Assembly (NCBI RefSeq): GCF_018130695.1
Contig: NZ_JAFCJX010000034.1
Coordinates: 1 to 64,000, forward strand
Direction of reading: 5' to 3'
DNA from: Bradyrhizobium jicamae
GTDB lineage: Bacteria; Pseudomonadota; Alphaproteobacteria; Rhizobiales; Xanthobacteraceae
Length of the DNA stretch: 64,000 bases
A program made the translations under genes and the position numbers. This document shows, one piece after another, positions 9,145 to 17,560 of the stretch. The notes beneath the pieces were generated by a model, which worked only from the letters and a program-made list of their open reading frames with translations, was not told the DNA's origin and searched no databases. Position 1 is the first letter of the stretch. Each line of letters starts with the position of its first letter.

Positions 9145-9286
9145 TCAGCCAAGTCCAGTTCAACAACTTCGAATTCGGGGGCTTCATCCTTCGAGACGGC
9201 GCTGCGCGCCTCCTCAGGATGAGGTCTTGGACCCTCATGGTGAGGAGCGCGGCAACGCCGCGCGTCTCGAACCACGAGGCCGTCGA

Positions 9287-10273
9287 TCACGAGTAGCCTT
9301 TCGGCAGATAGCTGTTGGTGTAGAACGCCTTCGGATTGTCCTTGGCCTTGGCATCGAGGCCGCCATATTCGACCATCAGGTTGACCGTGTCGGTCATGTT
9401 CTGGTCGGTGACCTGGAACGGCCGCTTGGCCTTGGTCTCCGCCGTGCGATAGAGCGGGATCGTCAGCTCGAAGCCTTGGGTCAGCGTATCGATCTTGCCG
9501 CCCTTGGGGTTGGCATCGAGGATCGATTGCGCCGCCGCCTTCGGCTCCTTCTCGGCGGCTTCGACAGCCTTGGTCGTCGCCGACATGAAGCGGCGGACCA
9601 GGTCGGCATTGGCCTTCACATAATCGGTGTTGGCGATGATGCCCGAGGAGACCATGTTGATGCCGTAGTCGGCGAACTTGATCGGATAGACGTCCTTACC
9701 CGTCGCGTCCTTGATCTTCATCGACTGGTCCATGACATAGCCGAGCAGCAAGTCCGCCTGGCCGTTGATCACGGCGTTGAGCTTGGTCTGGCCGTCGCCG
9801 GCCACCGTCTGGAAGTCGCTTTCCTTCAGGCCCGTCTTCTTCAGGAACAGCGGCCAGATCTGCGTCATCGAATCCGCCGGCGTGATCGCCACCGTCTTGC
9901 CCTTGATGTCTTCCGGCTTCCTGATGTTCTTGTCGACAAAGCCCATCGCCGACATCGGACTGGTCTGTAGCAGCACGCCGGTCGCAATCACAGGCGCGCC
10001 CTTCACCGCCGCGCGCATCATGGTGGGCACGTCGACATAGCCGAAATCGGCGGTCTTGGCGGCCACGGCCTGCGTCGTCGCGGCCGAGCCGCGGCCTTCC
10101 TGGATCTCGAGGTCGATGCCCTCGGCGGCATAGATGCCCTTGGCCTTGCCGTAATAGAACGGCGCGTGCTCGCCATAGACATACCAGTTCAGCATCAGCA
10201 CGACCTTGTCGGCCGCGGAGGCCGAGGCCGTCCAGGCCAGCGTCGCAACGAGGGCCAAAATCCACTTCATCAT
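9287..10273 (-). CDS. NMT1/THI5-like ABC substrate-binding protein
   Basis: A periplasmic solute-binding protein, about 328 residues. The start is the first of two adjacent ATGs, preceded by GGGAGA at good spacing. This gives an N-terminal signal peptide (MMKWILALVATLAWTASASA) with cleavage before ADK. The longer open frame upstream runs into a dispersed repeat and is not coding. The fold blocks LNWYVYGEHAPFYYGKAKG and QEGRGSAATTQAVAAKTADFG are typical of the NMT1/THI5 group that binds pyrimidine precursors, riboflavin, sulfonates or related small molecules. The ligand is unknown; the associated sugar-type enzymes suggest a carbohydrate-derived or cyclic compound. Confidence 0.85.
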   Translation of the reverse strand: MMKWILALVATLAWTASASAADKVVLMLNWYVYGEHAPFYYGKAKGIYAAEGIDLEIQEGRGSAATTQAVAAKTADFGYVDVPTMMRAAVKGAPVIATGVLLQTSPMSAMGFVDKNIRKPEDIKGKTVAITPADSMTQIWPLFLKKTGLKESDFQTVAGDGQTKLNAVINGQADLLLGYVMDQSMKIKDATGKDVYPIKFADYGINMVSSGIIANTDYVKANADLVRRFMSATTKAVEAAEKEPKAAAQSILDANPKGGKIDTLTQGFELTIPLYRTAETKAKRPFQVTDQNMTDTVNLMVEYGGLDAKAKDNPKAFYTNSYLPKGYS

Positions 10274-10306
10274 GTCTCGTTCTCCCTTAATCTCGCTCTT
10301 GTTTTC

Positions 10307-10420
10307 CGTCATTGCGAGGAGCGAAGCGACGAAGCAATCCATCTCTCAACTTGTGGCGCTATGGATTGCTTCCGCCTTCGCCAAGGCTACGGCGGACAAG
10401 TCGCTTCGCTCGCAATGACG
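10307..10420. repeat. Inverted repeat, GTCATTGCGAGGAGCGAAGC family
   Basis: CGTCATTGCGAGGAGCGAAGC at the left is mirrored by GCTTCGCTCGCAATGACG at the right, with CAATCCAT/ATGGATTG inside. It lies between the permease and binding-protein genes of the same importer, where it could act as an RNA-processing or stabilising hairpin that changes their relative expression. The element is a common short dispersed repeat in Bradyrhizobium genomes (from memory). Confidence 0.85.
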
Positions 10421-10430
10421 GTTCTTCTCT

Positions 10431-11240
10431 CTACGAAGCAAAAATGATGTCGTCGCGCTGGCTGACGTGCCAGGGGATGACGAGCCGCTCGATGCGGTCG
10501 ACGATCCAGAACAGGATCACGCCGAGCAGTGCGAGAATGACCAGCGCAGCAAACATCGTCGGCAGATCGAAGGTGCCGATCGAGCGCTGCATCACATAGC
10601 CGATCCCGGAATTGGAGCCGACGAACTCGCCGACGACGGCGCCGACCACAGCCAAAGTCACCGACACTTTCAGGCCGGAGAAGATCGCCGGCATCGCATG
10701 CGGCAGGTTCACCGCGCAAAACACCTTGAAGCGGCTGCCCTGCATGGCGCGCGCGAGATCGACCATGTCGGGGTCGACGGATTTGAACCCCTGCACCGCC
10801 GAGACCACCACCGGGAAGAAGCCGAGCAGGAATGCGGAGATCACTTTCGGGATGATGCCGAAACCGAACCACACCACGAACAGCGGCGCGATCGCGATCT
10901 TCGGCACCGACTGCGAGAACACCAGCAGCGGATAGACATAGGTCTCCACCGTCTTCGACCCCGCGATCAGCATCGCCACGGGAATGCCGAACAGCGCCGA
11001 CAGCAGGAAGCCGCAGATCGTCGCATAAGTCGTCGGCCAGGATTGCCGCAGCAGCTCAGGCCAATCGGTCTTCAGGACGGCAACGACGTCGCCGGGCGAC
11101 GGGATCTGATAGGCGGGAATATGGAACAGCCGGATCGCCAAATCCCATGCGACCACGATGAACACCAGGAACAGAAACGGCCGCACCCACGCCGCGTTCA
11201 GCAGCTTCGACAGACCTGAAGGGCTCCTCGCCTCCGCCAC
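10431..11240 (-). CDS. ABC importer permease, SsuC/TauC type
   Basis: 269 residues with about six hydrophobic segments. The BPD_transp_1 EAA-like loop is visible as GFKSVDPDMVDLARAM followed by FKVFCAVNLPHAMPAIFSGLK, which contacts the ATPase. The start is GTG with GGGAGTA upstream. First gene of the importer, 291 bases downstream of the TetR gene and separated from the binding-protein gene by a dispersed repeat. Inner-membrane component of the importer feeding the DUF993 enzyme cluster. Confidence 0.88.
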   Translation of the reverse strand: MAEARSPSGLSKLLNAAWVRPFLFLVFIVVAWDLAIRLFHIPAYQIPSPGDVVAVLKTDWPELLRQSWPTTYATICGFLLSALFGIPVAMLIAGSKTVETYVYPLLVFSQSVPKIAIAPLFVVWFGFGIIPKVISAFLLGFFPVVVSAVQGFKSVDPDMVDLARAMQGSRFKVFCAVNLPHAMPAIFSGLKVSVTLAVVGAVVGEFVGSNSGIGYVMQRSIGTFDLPTMFAALVILALLGVILFWIVDRIERLVIPWHVSQRDDIIFAS

Positions 11241-11394
11241 TTCGTACTCCCTGAGCTTCTTGCTTATTCGGCGGAGAATTTAACCCGTTGGATAAATACT
11301 GTCCAGCCCTCCGTCCGCGGCAAAATCGCTACTTTCGCAGGGTGATGATTTTACCGTCGAGGAGTCCGCGGTCCGGCGCTTCCAACTCTTCGAT

Positions 11395-11516
11395 GTCGTC
11401 CTGACGAAAGTCAGGACCCATTACCCCAAATGCGCATTGGCTTGCTGCGCTGGGGGCACAGCGTTCTTCAACAACCAATAATGGTGGTAATGGGTCCTGG
11501 TGTTCGCCAGGACGAC
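11395..11516. repeat. Inverted repeat, GTCGTCCTGGCGAA family
   Basis: A 122-base element whose ends pair (GTCGTCCTGACGAAAGTCAG against CTGGTGTTCGCCAGGACGAC), with GGACCCATTAC/GTAATGGGTCC as the next inner stem. It lies between the TetR gene and the permease gene. A second 122-base copy is at 36196-36317, and a short form at 42115-42151. Confidence 0.82.
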
Positions 11517-11531
11517 GATCAAATGGCTTGA

Positions 11532-12233
11532 TCAAATGGCTTCTGCCGCCGTAAGCCCACGCAGCTTGCCCTTGCCGAACACCGCCGTCGACTTCCCCGT
11601 CAGCGCCGCCAGCACCAGCGCGGTCATGTGCTCGAGCCGCTCGTCGCGCGCCTCCTTCTTCAGGAGGTCGCGGCCGAAGATCACGCTGAGCGTCGCGCTG
11701 TTGGAGAGGTAGAAGAACGCCAGCCCGGCGATCGAGATGTACAGTTGCACCGGATCGACCGCGGCGCGGAAGTCCCCGCTCGCGACGCCGCGCGTCACCA
11801 CGGTGCGGATCATCTCGACGAAGGGCGAATGCATCGACTTGACCTTGGTCGAGCGCTTCAGGTGCTTGGCTTTCGCGAGGTTCTCGGTGTTGAGCAGCGC
11901 CAGGAACTCGGGATTGCGCAGGAAATAGTTCCAGGTGAAGTCGATCAGCCGCGCGATCGCCTCGGGCGGATCGAGATGCTCGAGGTCGAGCGTGCGCTCC
12001 TCGGCCCGGATTTTCTCATAGGCGCCTTCCAGCACCTCGAGATAGAGATCCTCCTTGTTGCCGACATGGTAGTACAGCATGCGCTTGTTGGCGCCGGCCT
12101 GCTCCGCAATGCGGTCGACCCGCGCGCCGGCAAGCCCATGCGCGGCAAACTCCTGCTTCGCCGCCTCCAGGATGCGCAGCCGCATCCCCTCAGGGTCGCG
12201 CTGCCATCGCAGTGTCCGTTTTGCTTTTGCCAA
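11532..12233 (-). CDS. TetR/AcrR family transcriptional regulator
   Basis: 233 residues. N-terminal TetR helix-turn-helix at about 18-62 (ILEAAKQEFAAHGLAGARVDRIAEQAG, then MLYYHVGNKEDLY), followed by a helical ligand-binding domain similar to the YcdC/RutR C-terminal type. The upstream-most start is a TTG without a clear ribosome-binding site; the next in-frame ATG is 12185, just ahead of the HTH, so the exact start is uncertain. It precedes the importer and enzyme genes on the same strand and is the best candidate for their local regulator. No operator was recognised nearby. Confidence 0.85.
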   Translation of the reverse strand: MAKAKRTLRWQRDPEGMRLRILEAAKQEFAAHGLAGARVDRIAEQAGANKRMLYYHVGNKEDLYLEVLEGAYEKIRAEERTLDLEHLDPPEAIARLIDFTWNYFLRNPEFLALLNTENLAKAKHLKRSTKVKSMHSPFVEMIRTVVTRGVASGDFRAAVDPVQLYISIAGLAFFYLSNSATLSVIFGRDLLKKEARDERLEHMTALVLAALTGKSTAVFGKGKLRGLTAAEAI

Positions 12234-12310
12234 TTGGGTCGCTCAATGGTGGCGGGTGGATGAATGTAGCATGGGCTGCGCGCATTGAGAATGAAGGATG
12301 TCGCCAATGC

Positions 12311-12393
12311 GTAGGGCGGATTAGCGAAGCGTAATCCGCCATCCTTCGCGGCGACACCGGTCGGCGGATTACGCCTGCGGCTAATCCGCCCTG
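12311..12393. repeat. Inverted repeat, GTAGGGCGGATTAGC type
   Basis: GTAGGGCGGATTAGCGAAGC and its near mirror GCTAATCCGCCCTGC bound an 83-base palindromic element. The outer GTAGGG(C/T)GG pattern recalls the repeat at 3383 and 16028, but the inner stem differs. Confidence 0.8.
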
Positions 12394-12413
12394 CGGCTTC
12401 GTGCCCCATACTG

Positions 12414-12893
12414 CTGATTTGCCCGACGGCGCAAGGCCTGTGCGCAAAAATATTTCCACTTTACTCGAATTTCTGATTATGCTATAGATAGGCCATCTCA
12501 CCCACTGAGGGGCGTTGCGCAATGTCACGAACGCGGGCTGGGATGCGGTGGACGCCGAGCGTGCGAGTGACATGCGCGCGCAAGGCGTACGGTGAAATCG
12601 TGTGGGCCTGCCGCCCCGATGTTGGTGGCAAGTCAGCGAGGGACGAAAGTTCCTTGCGGATGATGGTGGCACAAAAGCAGAGTCTCACCAGGGCGAGCAC
12701 GTATAAGCCGTAAAGCCATCGCGCAGGGAAGGCCGGCGTGCCTCCGCTGCATTTGTATGCCCGTGTGCGCCACTTTCTATCATTGCGCACGGGACCGCGG
12801 GTGCAGCGTGCACCCGGTCTTCCCTGCGCCCTCTTTCAGGAGAGAGGGCGGAACGAGATGGAAAACTCGGGCAGATCATGCCGCGAGAATGCG
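12414..12893. repeat. About 480-base dispersed repeat, copy 1
   Basis: The segment from CTGATTTGCCCGACGGCGC to GCCGCGAGAATGCG has an inverted, diverged copy at 36357-36842. Shared landmarks include GTGGGCCTG/CAGGCCCAC, the GGCACAAAAGCAGAGTCTCACC block, GAGCACGTATAAGCCGTAA, GCGCAGGGAAGGCCGG and an internal hairpin CGGGTGCAGCGTGCACCCG. Short open frames inside it are not convincing proteins. It may be a non-autonomous element or carry a structured RNA. It fills most of the 12234-13044 gap. Confidence 0.8.
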
Positions 12894-12916
12894 AAGTTGT
12901 ATCCTCACACTCAACT

Positions 12917-13018
12917 GTCATCGCCCGCGAAAGCGGGCGACCCAGTACGCCGCGGCCCATCGGCTCAATCGCGGCCGTCTCTGGAATACTAGGTCGCCCG
13001 GTCAAGCCGGGCGATGAC
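12917..13018. repeat. Inverted repeat, GTCATCGCCCGC type
   Basis: GTCATCGCCCGCGAAAGCGG at the left mirrors GCCGGGCGATGAC at the right, with GGCGACCC/GGTCGCCC inside. It lies next to the 480-base repeat and 27 bases from the 3' end of the VOC gene, which it may help terminate. Confidence 0.75.
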
Positions 13019-13044
13019 ACCGATCGAATGGCGGCGCTTAGGGA

Positions 13045-13905
13045 TCACTCCCCCTTCCCCGCCGATGGCTGCACCAGCAGCGTCGGCACGCCGCAGGTGC
13101 CGTTGCGCACGGTCATCACCTTCGTTCCCGGCTTGCGGCCGGTGCGGATTTCGGAGACGCCGACGCCGGCGGCCACCAGCCGCGCGTGGGTGGCCTCGAT
13201 ATCGGCGACGCGCCAGCAGATGCCGCGCAGGCGATCGGGCGCCTCGGCGCTCGCCTTGTTCTTTTCCTTGCCGGGCTTGTGCGTGACCTCGACGATGAGA
13301 TCGCCGCAGCGGAAGAACATCAGCCGGCCCCAGTCCGGATGCGAACGATCGAGCGCCATGTCGAGCCCGAGCCGCGCGCCGTACAGCGCGGCGGCCCGCT
13401 CGGGGTCGGCGGTGGAGACGACGACATGATCCATCGCGGTGATCGACCCGGGCGTGGTGCGCACCGAAAGCGGCCGCTCCTGGTCGCGCTCCAGGAAGAA
13501 CATTCGCACGCCCCGCGTCGCCTCGGTCGCGGCGCGGGTGCGCTTCCACGACAGCACGGCGCCGCTGGTCGCGTCGCGGCTCACCACCTCGGCGACCGGC
13601 TCCGGCCGCAACGTCAGCCGGTCGAGCCGGCGGTGCAGCTTCGCGATATCGGAGGTGCGGAAGCAGAGGCTCGCCAGCCCCTCGCCCTGCGTCACCAGCG
13701 CGCTGCGGACCCGGTCGGCCGCCTCCCCGCTGCCATCAGGCGCCATCAATTCCAGCGTGGTGTTGTCCAGCGTGAACAGCACGCGGTCGGCGCCGTCGCC
13801 ACTGTTGCGCCAGGCCGGCGCGCGGGCGAACAGCGTCTCGTAGGAGGCAGCAGCCGCGGCAATATCGCTGGTCAGTACGACGACGTGGTCGAGACCGCTG
13901 ATCAT
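13045..13905 (-). CDS. Two-domain VOC (glyoxalase/dioxygenase fold) protein
   Basis: 286 residues built of two vicinal-oxygen-chelate modules. The first opens with MISGLDHVVVLTSDIAAA and the second, near residue 152, with MDHVVVSTADPERAAALYG. The second contains IVEVTHKPG, whose Glu sits at the usual metal-ligand position, and ends TLLVQPS. The family covers glyoxalase I, extradiol dioxygenases and methylmalonyl-CoA epimerase; which reaction applies is not clear. It stands alone, divergent from the PfkB kinase gene at 14142. Confidence 0.78.
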   Translation of the reverse strand: MISGLDHVVVLTSDIAAAAASYETLFARAPAWRNSGDGADRVLFTLDNTTLELMAPDGSGEAADRVRSALVTQGEGLASLCFRTSDIAKLHRRLDRLTLRPEPVAEVVSRDATSGAVLSWKRTRAATEATRGVRMFFLERDQERPLSVRTTPGSITAMDHVVVSTADPERAAALYGARLGLDMALDRSHPDWGRLMFFRCGDLIVEVTHKPGKEKNKASAEAPDRLRGICWRVADIEATHARLVAAGVGVSEIRTGRKPGTKVMTVRNGTCGVPTLLVQPSAGKGE

Positions 13906-14141
13906 GGCCGCCCTGTCCTCAAATCTGCCGTCATGATCCCCTCCCTTGAGCGATGCTATCAGGAACCCAAGGCGCGCGTCGGCGGTTATGGCGTGATCCG
14001 AACCCGTCGCAGTCGCGTCACATCCCCCGCTTTTAGCCGCAAACCAGGCAGGGATGCGAATAATTTCAGCGAACTCGAACCGGCGGCGGTGCTAGTGTTG
14101 CCGCGCCGGCCGGGATCACCCCAAGCCACGACGGAAAGCGA

Positions 14142-15035
14142 ATGCAGGCTCTCTTCATTGGACAGACCTATATCGACGTCACCTTCATCACCGACCACAT
14201 GCCGACCGGCGACGAGAAGCATGTCGCCGACGCCTATGCGGTCTCGTTCGGCGGCAACGCCGTCACCGCGGCATTTTGCTGCGCCAAGCTCGGCATCGCG
14301 CCCGACCTGATCGCCACCATGGCCAACGACTGGCTGGGGCGGATGTTCTGGGACATGACCGACCGCTACGGCATCTCGCTGCATCCCCGGAAGGTCAACT
14401 CCTCCTCGCTGTCCTTCATCATGCCCAAGGACGGCAAGCGCGCCATCGTCCGCTGCCGCGACGACCAGCACATCCACCCCTTCCCGCTGCTCAACCTGAA
14501 GGGCTGCAAGGCGCTGCATATCGACGGCCACCAGCCGGACGCTGCGATCCACTACGCCAAGCAGTGCCGCGAGGAAGGCATCATGACCTCGCTCGACGGC
14601 GGCGGCCTGCGCACCAACACCCATGAGCTGCTCGGCTACATCGACGTCGCGATCGTCGCCGAACGGCTCTGCGAGCAGATGGACAAGACACCGGAGCAGA
14701 TGCTCGACTATCTGAAGAGCCGCGGCTGCAAGGTCGGCGGCGTCACCCAGGGTGAGCGCGGCCTGCTCTGGTATGACGAGGCCGGCGAAGTGCGCACGCT
14801 GCCGGCGCTGCCGATCCCGCGCGAGCGCGTCATCGACACCAATGGCGCAGGCGACGTCTTCCACGGGGCCTACGTCTATTCCTATCTCTCCAATCCGAGC
14901 AAAGGCTGGCAGGAGCATTTCAAGTTTGCGCGCGCGGCCTCGACCTTCAAGATCCAGAAGCTCGGCAACGAGGCCGGCCTGCCGACGCTGACCGATATCG
15001 CTGCGGTGAAGCAGGAATATCGCGCCGAGGCTTGA
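14142..15035 (+). CDS. PfkB-family carbohydrate kinase
   Basis: 297 residues. It starts with the N-terminal QALFIGQTYIDVTF block, has SFGGNAVTAAF (sugar-binding GG) near residue 40 and the PfkB signature DTNGAGDVFHGAY near residue 240, with the catalytic base Asp in GAGD. GGAAAG precedes the ATG. A second PfkB kinase follows 87 bases downstream on the same strand, so the two may be co-transcribed and act on related sugars. Substrate not determinable; ketose or deoxy-keto-sugar kinases are possible. Confidence 0.85.
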   Translation: MQALFIGQTYIDVTFITDHMPTGDEKHVADAYAVSFGGNAVTAAFCCAKLGIAPDLIATMANDWLGRMFWDMTDRYGISLHPRKVNSSSLSFIMPKDGKRAIVRCRDDQHIHPFPLLNLKGCKALHIDGHQPDAAIHYAKQCREEGIMTSLDGGGLRTNTHELLGYIDVAIVAERLCEQMDKTPEQMLDYLKSRGCKVGGVTQGERGLLWYDEAGEVRTLPALPIPRERVIDTNGAGDVFHGAYVYSYLSNPSKGWQEHFKFARAASTFKIQKLGNEAGLPTLTDIAAVKQEYRAEA

Positions 15036-15122
15036 CCGCTTGAGGCATGATCCCCGAGATCATGCCCGACGAGATACAAAGCACAAGACACACAAGACAA
15101 AGATAATTGGGGGGAAACGAGA

Positions 15123-16031
15123 ATGGGGCGCGTCTTCGTCGCCGGCAGCATCAACATGGATGTCGTGGCGACCGCCGAACGGCATCCGCGCATCGGCGAA
15201 ACCGTCGCGGGACAGGCCGTGCTGTATTTCCCGGGCGGCAAGGGCGCCAATCAGGCCGTCGCAGCCGCCAAGCAGGGCGTGCCGACGACGCTGATCGGCC
15301 GGCTCGGCAATGACGCGTTCGGGCAGGAGTTGCGGACGTTCCTGGGCGCGCAAGGGGTCGATGTCGGCTTCGTCAAGGACACCGCCGATGTGCATTCGGG
15401 CACCGCGATCATCACCATCGCGGACGCCGACAACACCATCGTCGTTGTGCCCGGCGCCAATGCGCGGGTCGATGGCGACGATGTCGCTTCTCCCGTGCTT
15501 GCCAAGGGCGATGTCGCGGTCAGCCAGTTCGAGATTCCGCTGCCGACGATCGCGGCGTTCTTCGCGCGCGCCCGCGCCGCCGGCGCCACCACGATCCTCA
15601 ACCCGGCGCCGGCGAAGCAGGCCGACAAGGCGCTGCTCGATCTCGTCGACATCCTGATCCTCAACGAGACCGAGCTCGGCTTCCTCACCGGCACCGAGCT
15701 GCGTGACAGCGACGCGCCCGAGCGCTTTGCGGAGGCCGCAAGATCGCTGGCGCAAGGCAAGATCGTCTGCGTCACCCTCGGCAAGCGCGGCGTGCTGGCG
15801 CTGGTCGACGGCAAGCCGCTGCAGGTCGCCGGCCGCGCGGTGAAGGCGGTCGACACCACAGGCGCCGGCGATTGCTTCGTCGGCGCCCTCGCCTCCCAGC
15901 TCGCCGGCGGCAAGCCGCTCCGCGATGCGCTGGCCTACGCCAACACCGCCGCCTCCATCTGCGTGCAACGGATGGGCGCCGCGCCGTCGATGCCGACGGC
16001 GAAGGAGGTCAGGGAGGTGCTTGGTGCGTAG
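15123..16031 (+). CDS. rbsK: Ribokinase
   Basis: 302 residues, typical ribokinase length. Hallmarks are FVAGSINMDVV at the N-terminus, YFPGGKGANQAVAAAKQG (ribose-binding GGKGxNQA), ILNPAPAK, ILNETE and the C-terminal DTTGAGDCFVGAL with the catalytic Asp. It phosphorylates D-ribose at O5 with ATP, though some homologues use other pentoses. A GGGG-rich ribosome-binding region precedes the ATG. The stop codon TAG is supplied by the first bases of a dispersed repeat, so the C-terminus abuts that element. Confidence 0.87.
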   Translation: MGRVFVAGSINMDVVATAERHPRIGETVAGQAVLYFPGGKGANQAVAAAKQGVPTTLIGRLGNDAFGQELRTFLGAQGVDVGFVKDTADVHSGTAIITIADADNTIVVVPGANARVDGDDVASPVLAKGDVAVSQFEIPLPTIAAFFARARAAGATTILNPAPAKQADKALLDLVDILILNETELGFLTGTELRDSDAPERFAEAARSLAQGKIVCVTLGKRGVLALVDGKPLQVAGRAVKAVDTTGAGDCFVGALASQLAGGKPLRDALAYANTAASICVQRMGAAPSMPTAKEVREVLGA

Positions 16032-16115
16032 GGTGGGCAAAGGCGCGCTTGCGCCGTGCCCACCATCACGAGCAACGCTGGGAATGGTGGGCACGCTACG
16101 CTTTGCCCACCCTAC
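16028..16115. repeat. Palindromic intergenic repeat, GTAGGGTGGGC family, copy 2
   Basis: An 88-base element closely related to 3383-3468, with GTAGGGTGGGCAAAGGCGC and CTTTGCCCACCCTAC at its ends. Its GTAG start overlaps and provides the ribokinase stop codon. It separates two convergent genes and could serve as a bidirectional terminator. Confidence 0.85.
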
Positions 16116-16119
16116 AAGA

Positions 16120-17337
16120 TCACGCCAGCGCACTCTTCAGATCAAACCCCGCATCCCCCGCCTGCTGCGGCGTGATCGAGCCGCCGGCACCGAGCAGCCG
16201 GCGGCCGAACATGTGGTCGCCGGCGCGGTTGACCGACTCGATGCCGAGCAGCGCGTCGCCCTTGTAGCAGAAGGCCGAGAACGCGCCCTGCGCGCGGTCG
16301 CCGCGCACCACGACACGGTCATAGCCGGTGGTGAGGCCCACCATCTGCAGCTTGTCCGGCCCCTGGTCGCTCCAGAACCACGGCACGCCGTCATAGACCT
16401 CGGTCTTGCCGGTGAGCCGCGCGGCCACACAGCGCGCATGATCGGTCGCGTTCTGCACCGACTCCAGCCGCAGCGAGCCGCCGAACCGCTTGCTGGTGTA
16501 AAGCGCGCAGTCGCCGATCGCGGAGACGTTGGGATCGGCGGTCAGCAGGTGCTCGTCGACGATGATGCCCGACGCCGTTGGAAGGCCAGCCTCGGCCGCG
16601 AGCTCGACATTCGGCAGCACGCCGACACCGACCACGACGAGATCGGCCGGGATATGCGTGCCGTTGCTGAGGCTGACGCCGGTAACTTTGGCACCATCGG
16701 CCTCGATGCCCGTCACCTGGACGCCGAGATGGATGCGGATGCCGGCGGCGGCGTGGCGGCTTTGCGAGAACTCGGAGATCTCCGCGGTCACGGCGCGCGC
16801 CATCACGCGGGAGGCGAGCTCGACGACGTCGACCTCGAGACCCTTGCCGCGCGCGGTCGCGGCGAATTCAAGCCCGATGAAGCCGGCGCCGATCACGACC
16901 ACGCGCATGCCGGGCTTCAGCAGATCACGCAGCGCCTGGCTCTCGTCGAGCGTCCGCAGGTAACGGACGGCTTCGAGCCTGGCGTTGGGGATATCGAGCA
17001 GGCGGTTGCGCGCGCCAGTCGCCAATATGAGATGGCCGTAGTCGAGCGTACTGCCGGAGGCCAGCGCCACCTTCCGCGCATTGCGGTCGATGGCGTGGGC
17101 GCGGTCGGTGATCAGCTCGATCTTGTTGTCCTGGTAAAACTTGTCGGGGCGGAACATCAGGCTGTCGGGCCCGCCGGTTCCCTTCAGGTACGCCTTCGAG
17201 AGCGGCGGCCGCTGGTACGGCAGATGGCCCTCGTCGTTGAGCAGCGCGATGCGCTCCGCAAAGCCAGCCTGGCGCAGCGACGCCGCGAGCTGGAAGCCGG
17301 CGTGTCCCGCACCGACGATGATGACCGCGCCGGTCAT
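16120..17337 (-). CDS. FAD-dependent ferredoxin/rubredoxin-type reductase
   Basis: 405 residues, starting at the ATG of MTGAVIIVGAGHAGFQ; the longer frame upstream is not coding-like. FAD Rossmann motif GAGHAG near residue 8, NAD(P)H motif VVIGAGFIGLEFA near 150, ATGARNR, and the second FAD contact VSAIGDCALY; the tail fits a reductase C-terminal domain. Proteins of this class pass electrons from NAD(P)H to a ferredoxin that serves a Rieske oxygenase or P450. No ferredoxin or oxygenase gene is adjacent. It is divergent from the enoyl-CoA hydratase gene. Confidence 0.85.
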   Translation of the reverse strand: MTGAVIIVGAGHAGFQLAASLRQAGFAERIALLNDEGHLPYQRPPLSKAYLKGTGGPDSLMFRPDKFYQDNKIELITDRAHAIDRNARKVALASGSTLDYGHLILATGARNRLLDIPNARLEAVRYLRTLDESQALRDLLKPGMRVVVIGAGFIGLEFAATARGKGLEVDVVELASRVMARAVTAEISEFSQSRHAAAGIRIHLGVQVTGIEADGAKVTGVSLSNGTHIPADLVVVGVGVLPNVELAAEAGLPTASGIIVDEHLLTADPNVSAIGDCALYTSKRFGGSLRLESVQNATDHARCVAARLTGKTEVYDGVPWFWSDQGPDKLQMVGLTTGYDRVVVRGDRAQGAFSAFCYKGDALLGIESVNRAGDHMFGRRLLGAGGSITPQQAGDAGFDLKSALA

Positions 17338-17560
17338 CGGACCAGCCCGGATACGAGCGAGCAGGAGCAACCCATGCCGTTTCCTCTTGTCACTGATGTT
17401 TCGCTTGCTTGCCCCGTCCCCGCAGCGCTCGTGTCTGCGTCCCGAAGGCGGCGCCATTTGGCCCCATGGGGGGCGCCGACGCAAGGGGGTCTGTGGCGGA
17501 TTGCGTCCCCTGCCGGCGAGGACTTAAATGCCTGAAAACACCCTGCCGGAGGTCTTCATT

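Noticed and set aside
12482..13020. Several 60-110 residue frames in the 12.2-13.0 kb gap
   Set aside because: They fall inside dispersed repeats, occur in overlapping frames and lack ribosome-binding sites. Proteins of this kind are often annotated in Bradyrhizobium but probably reflect the repeat.
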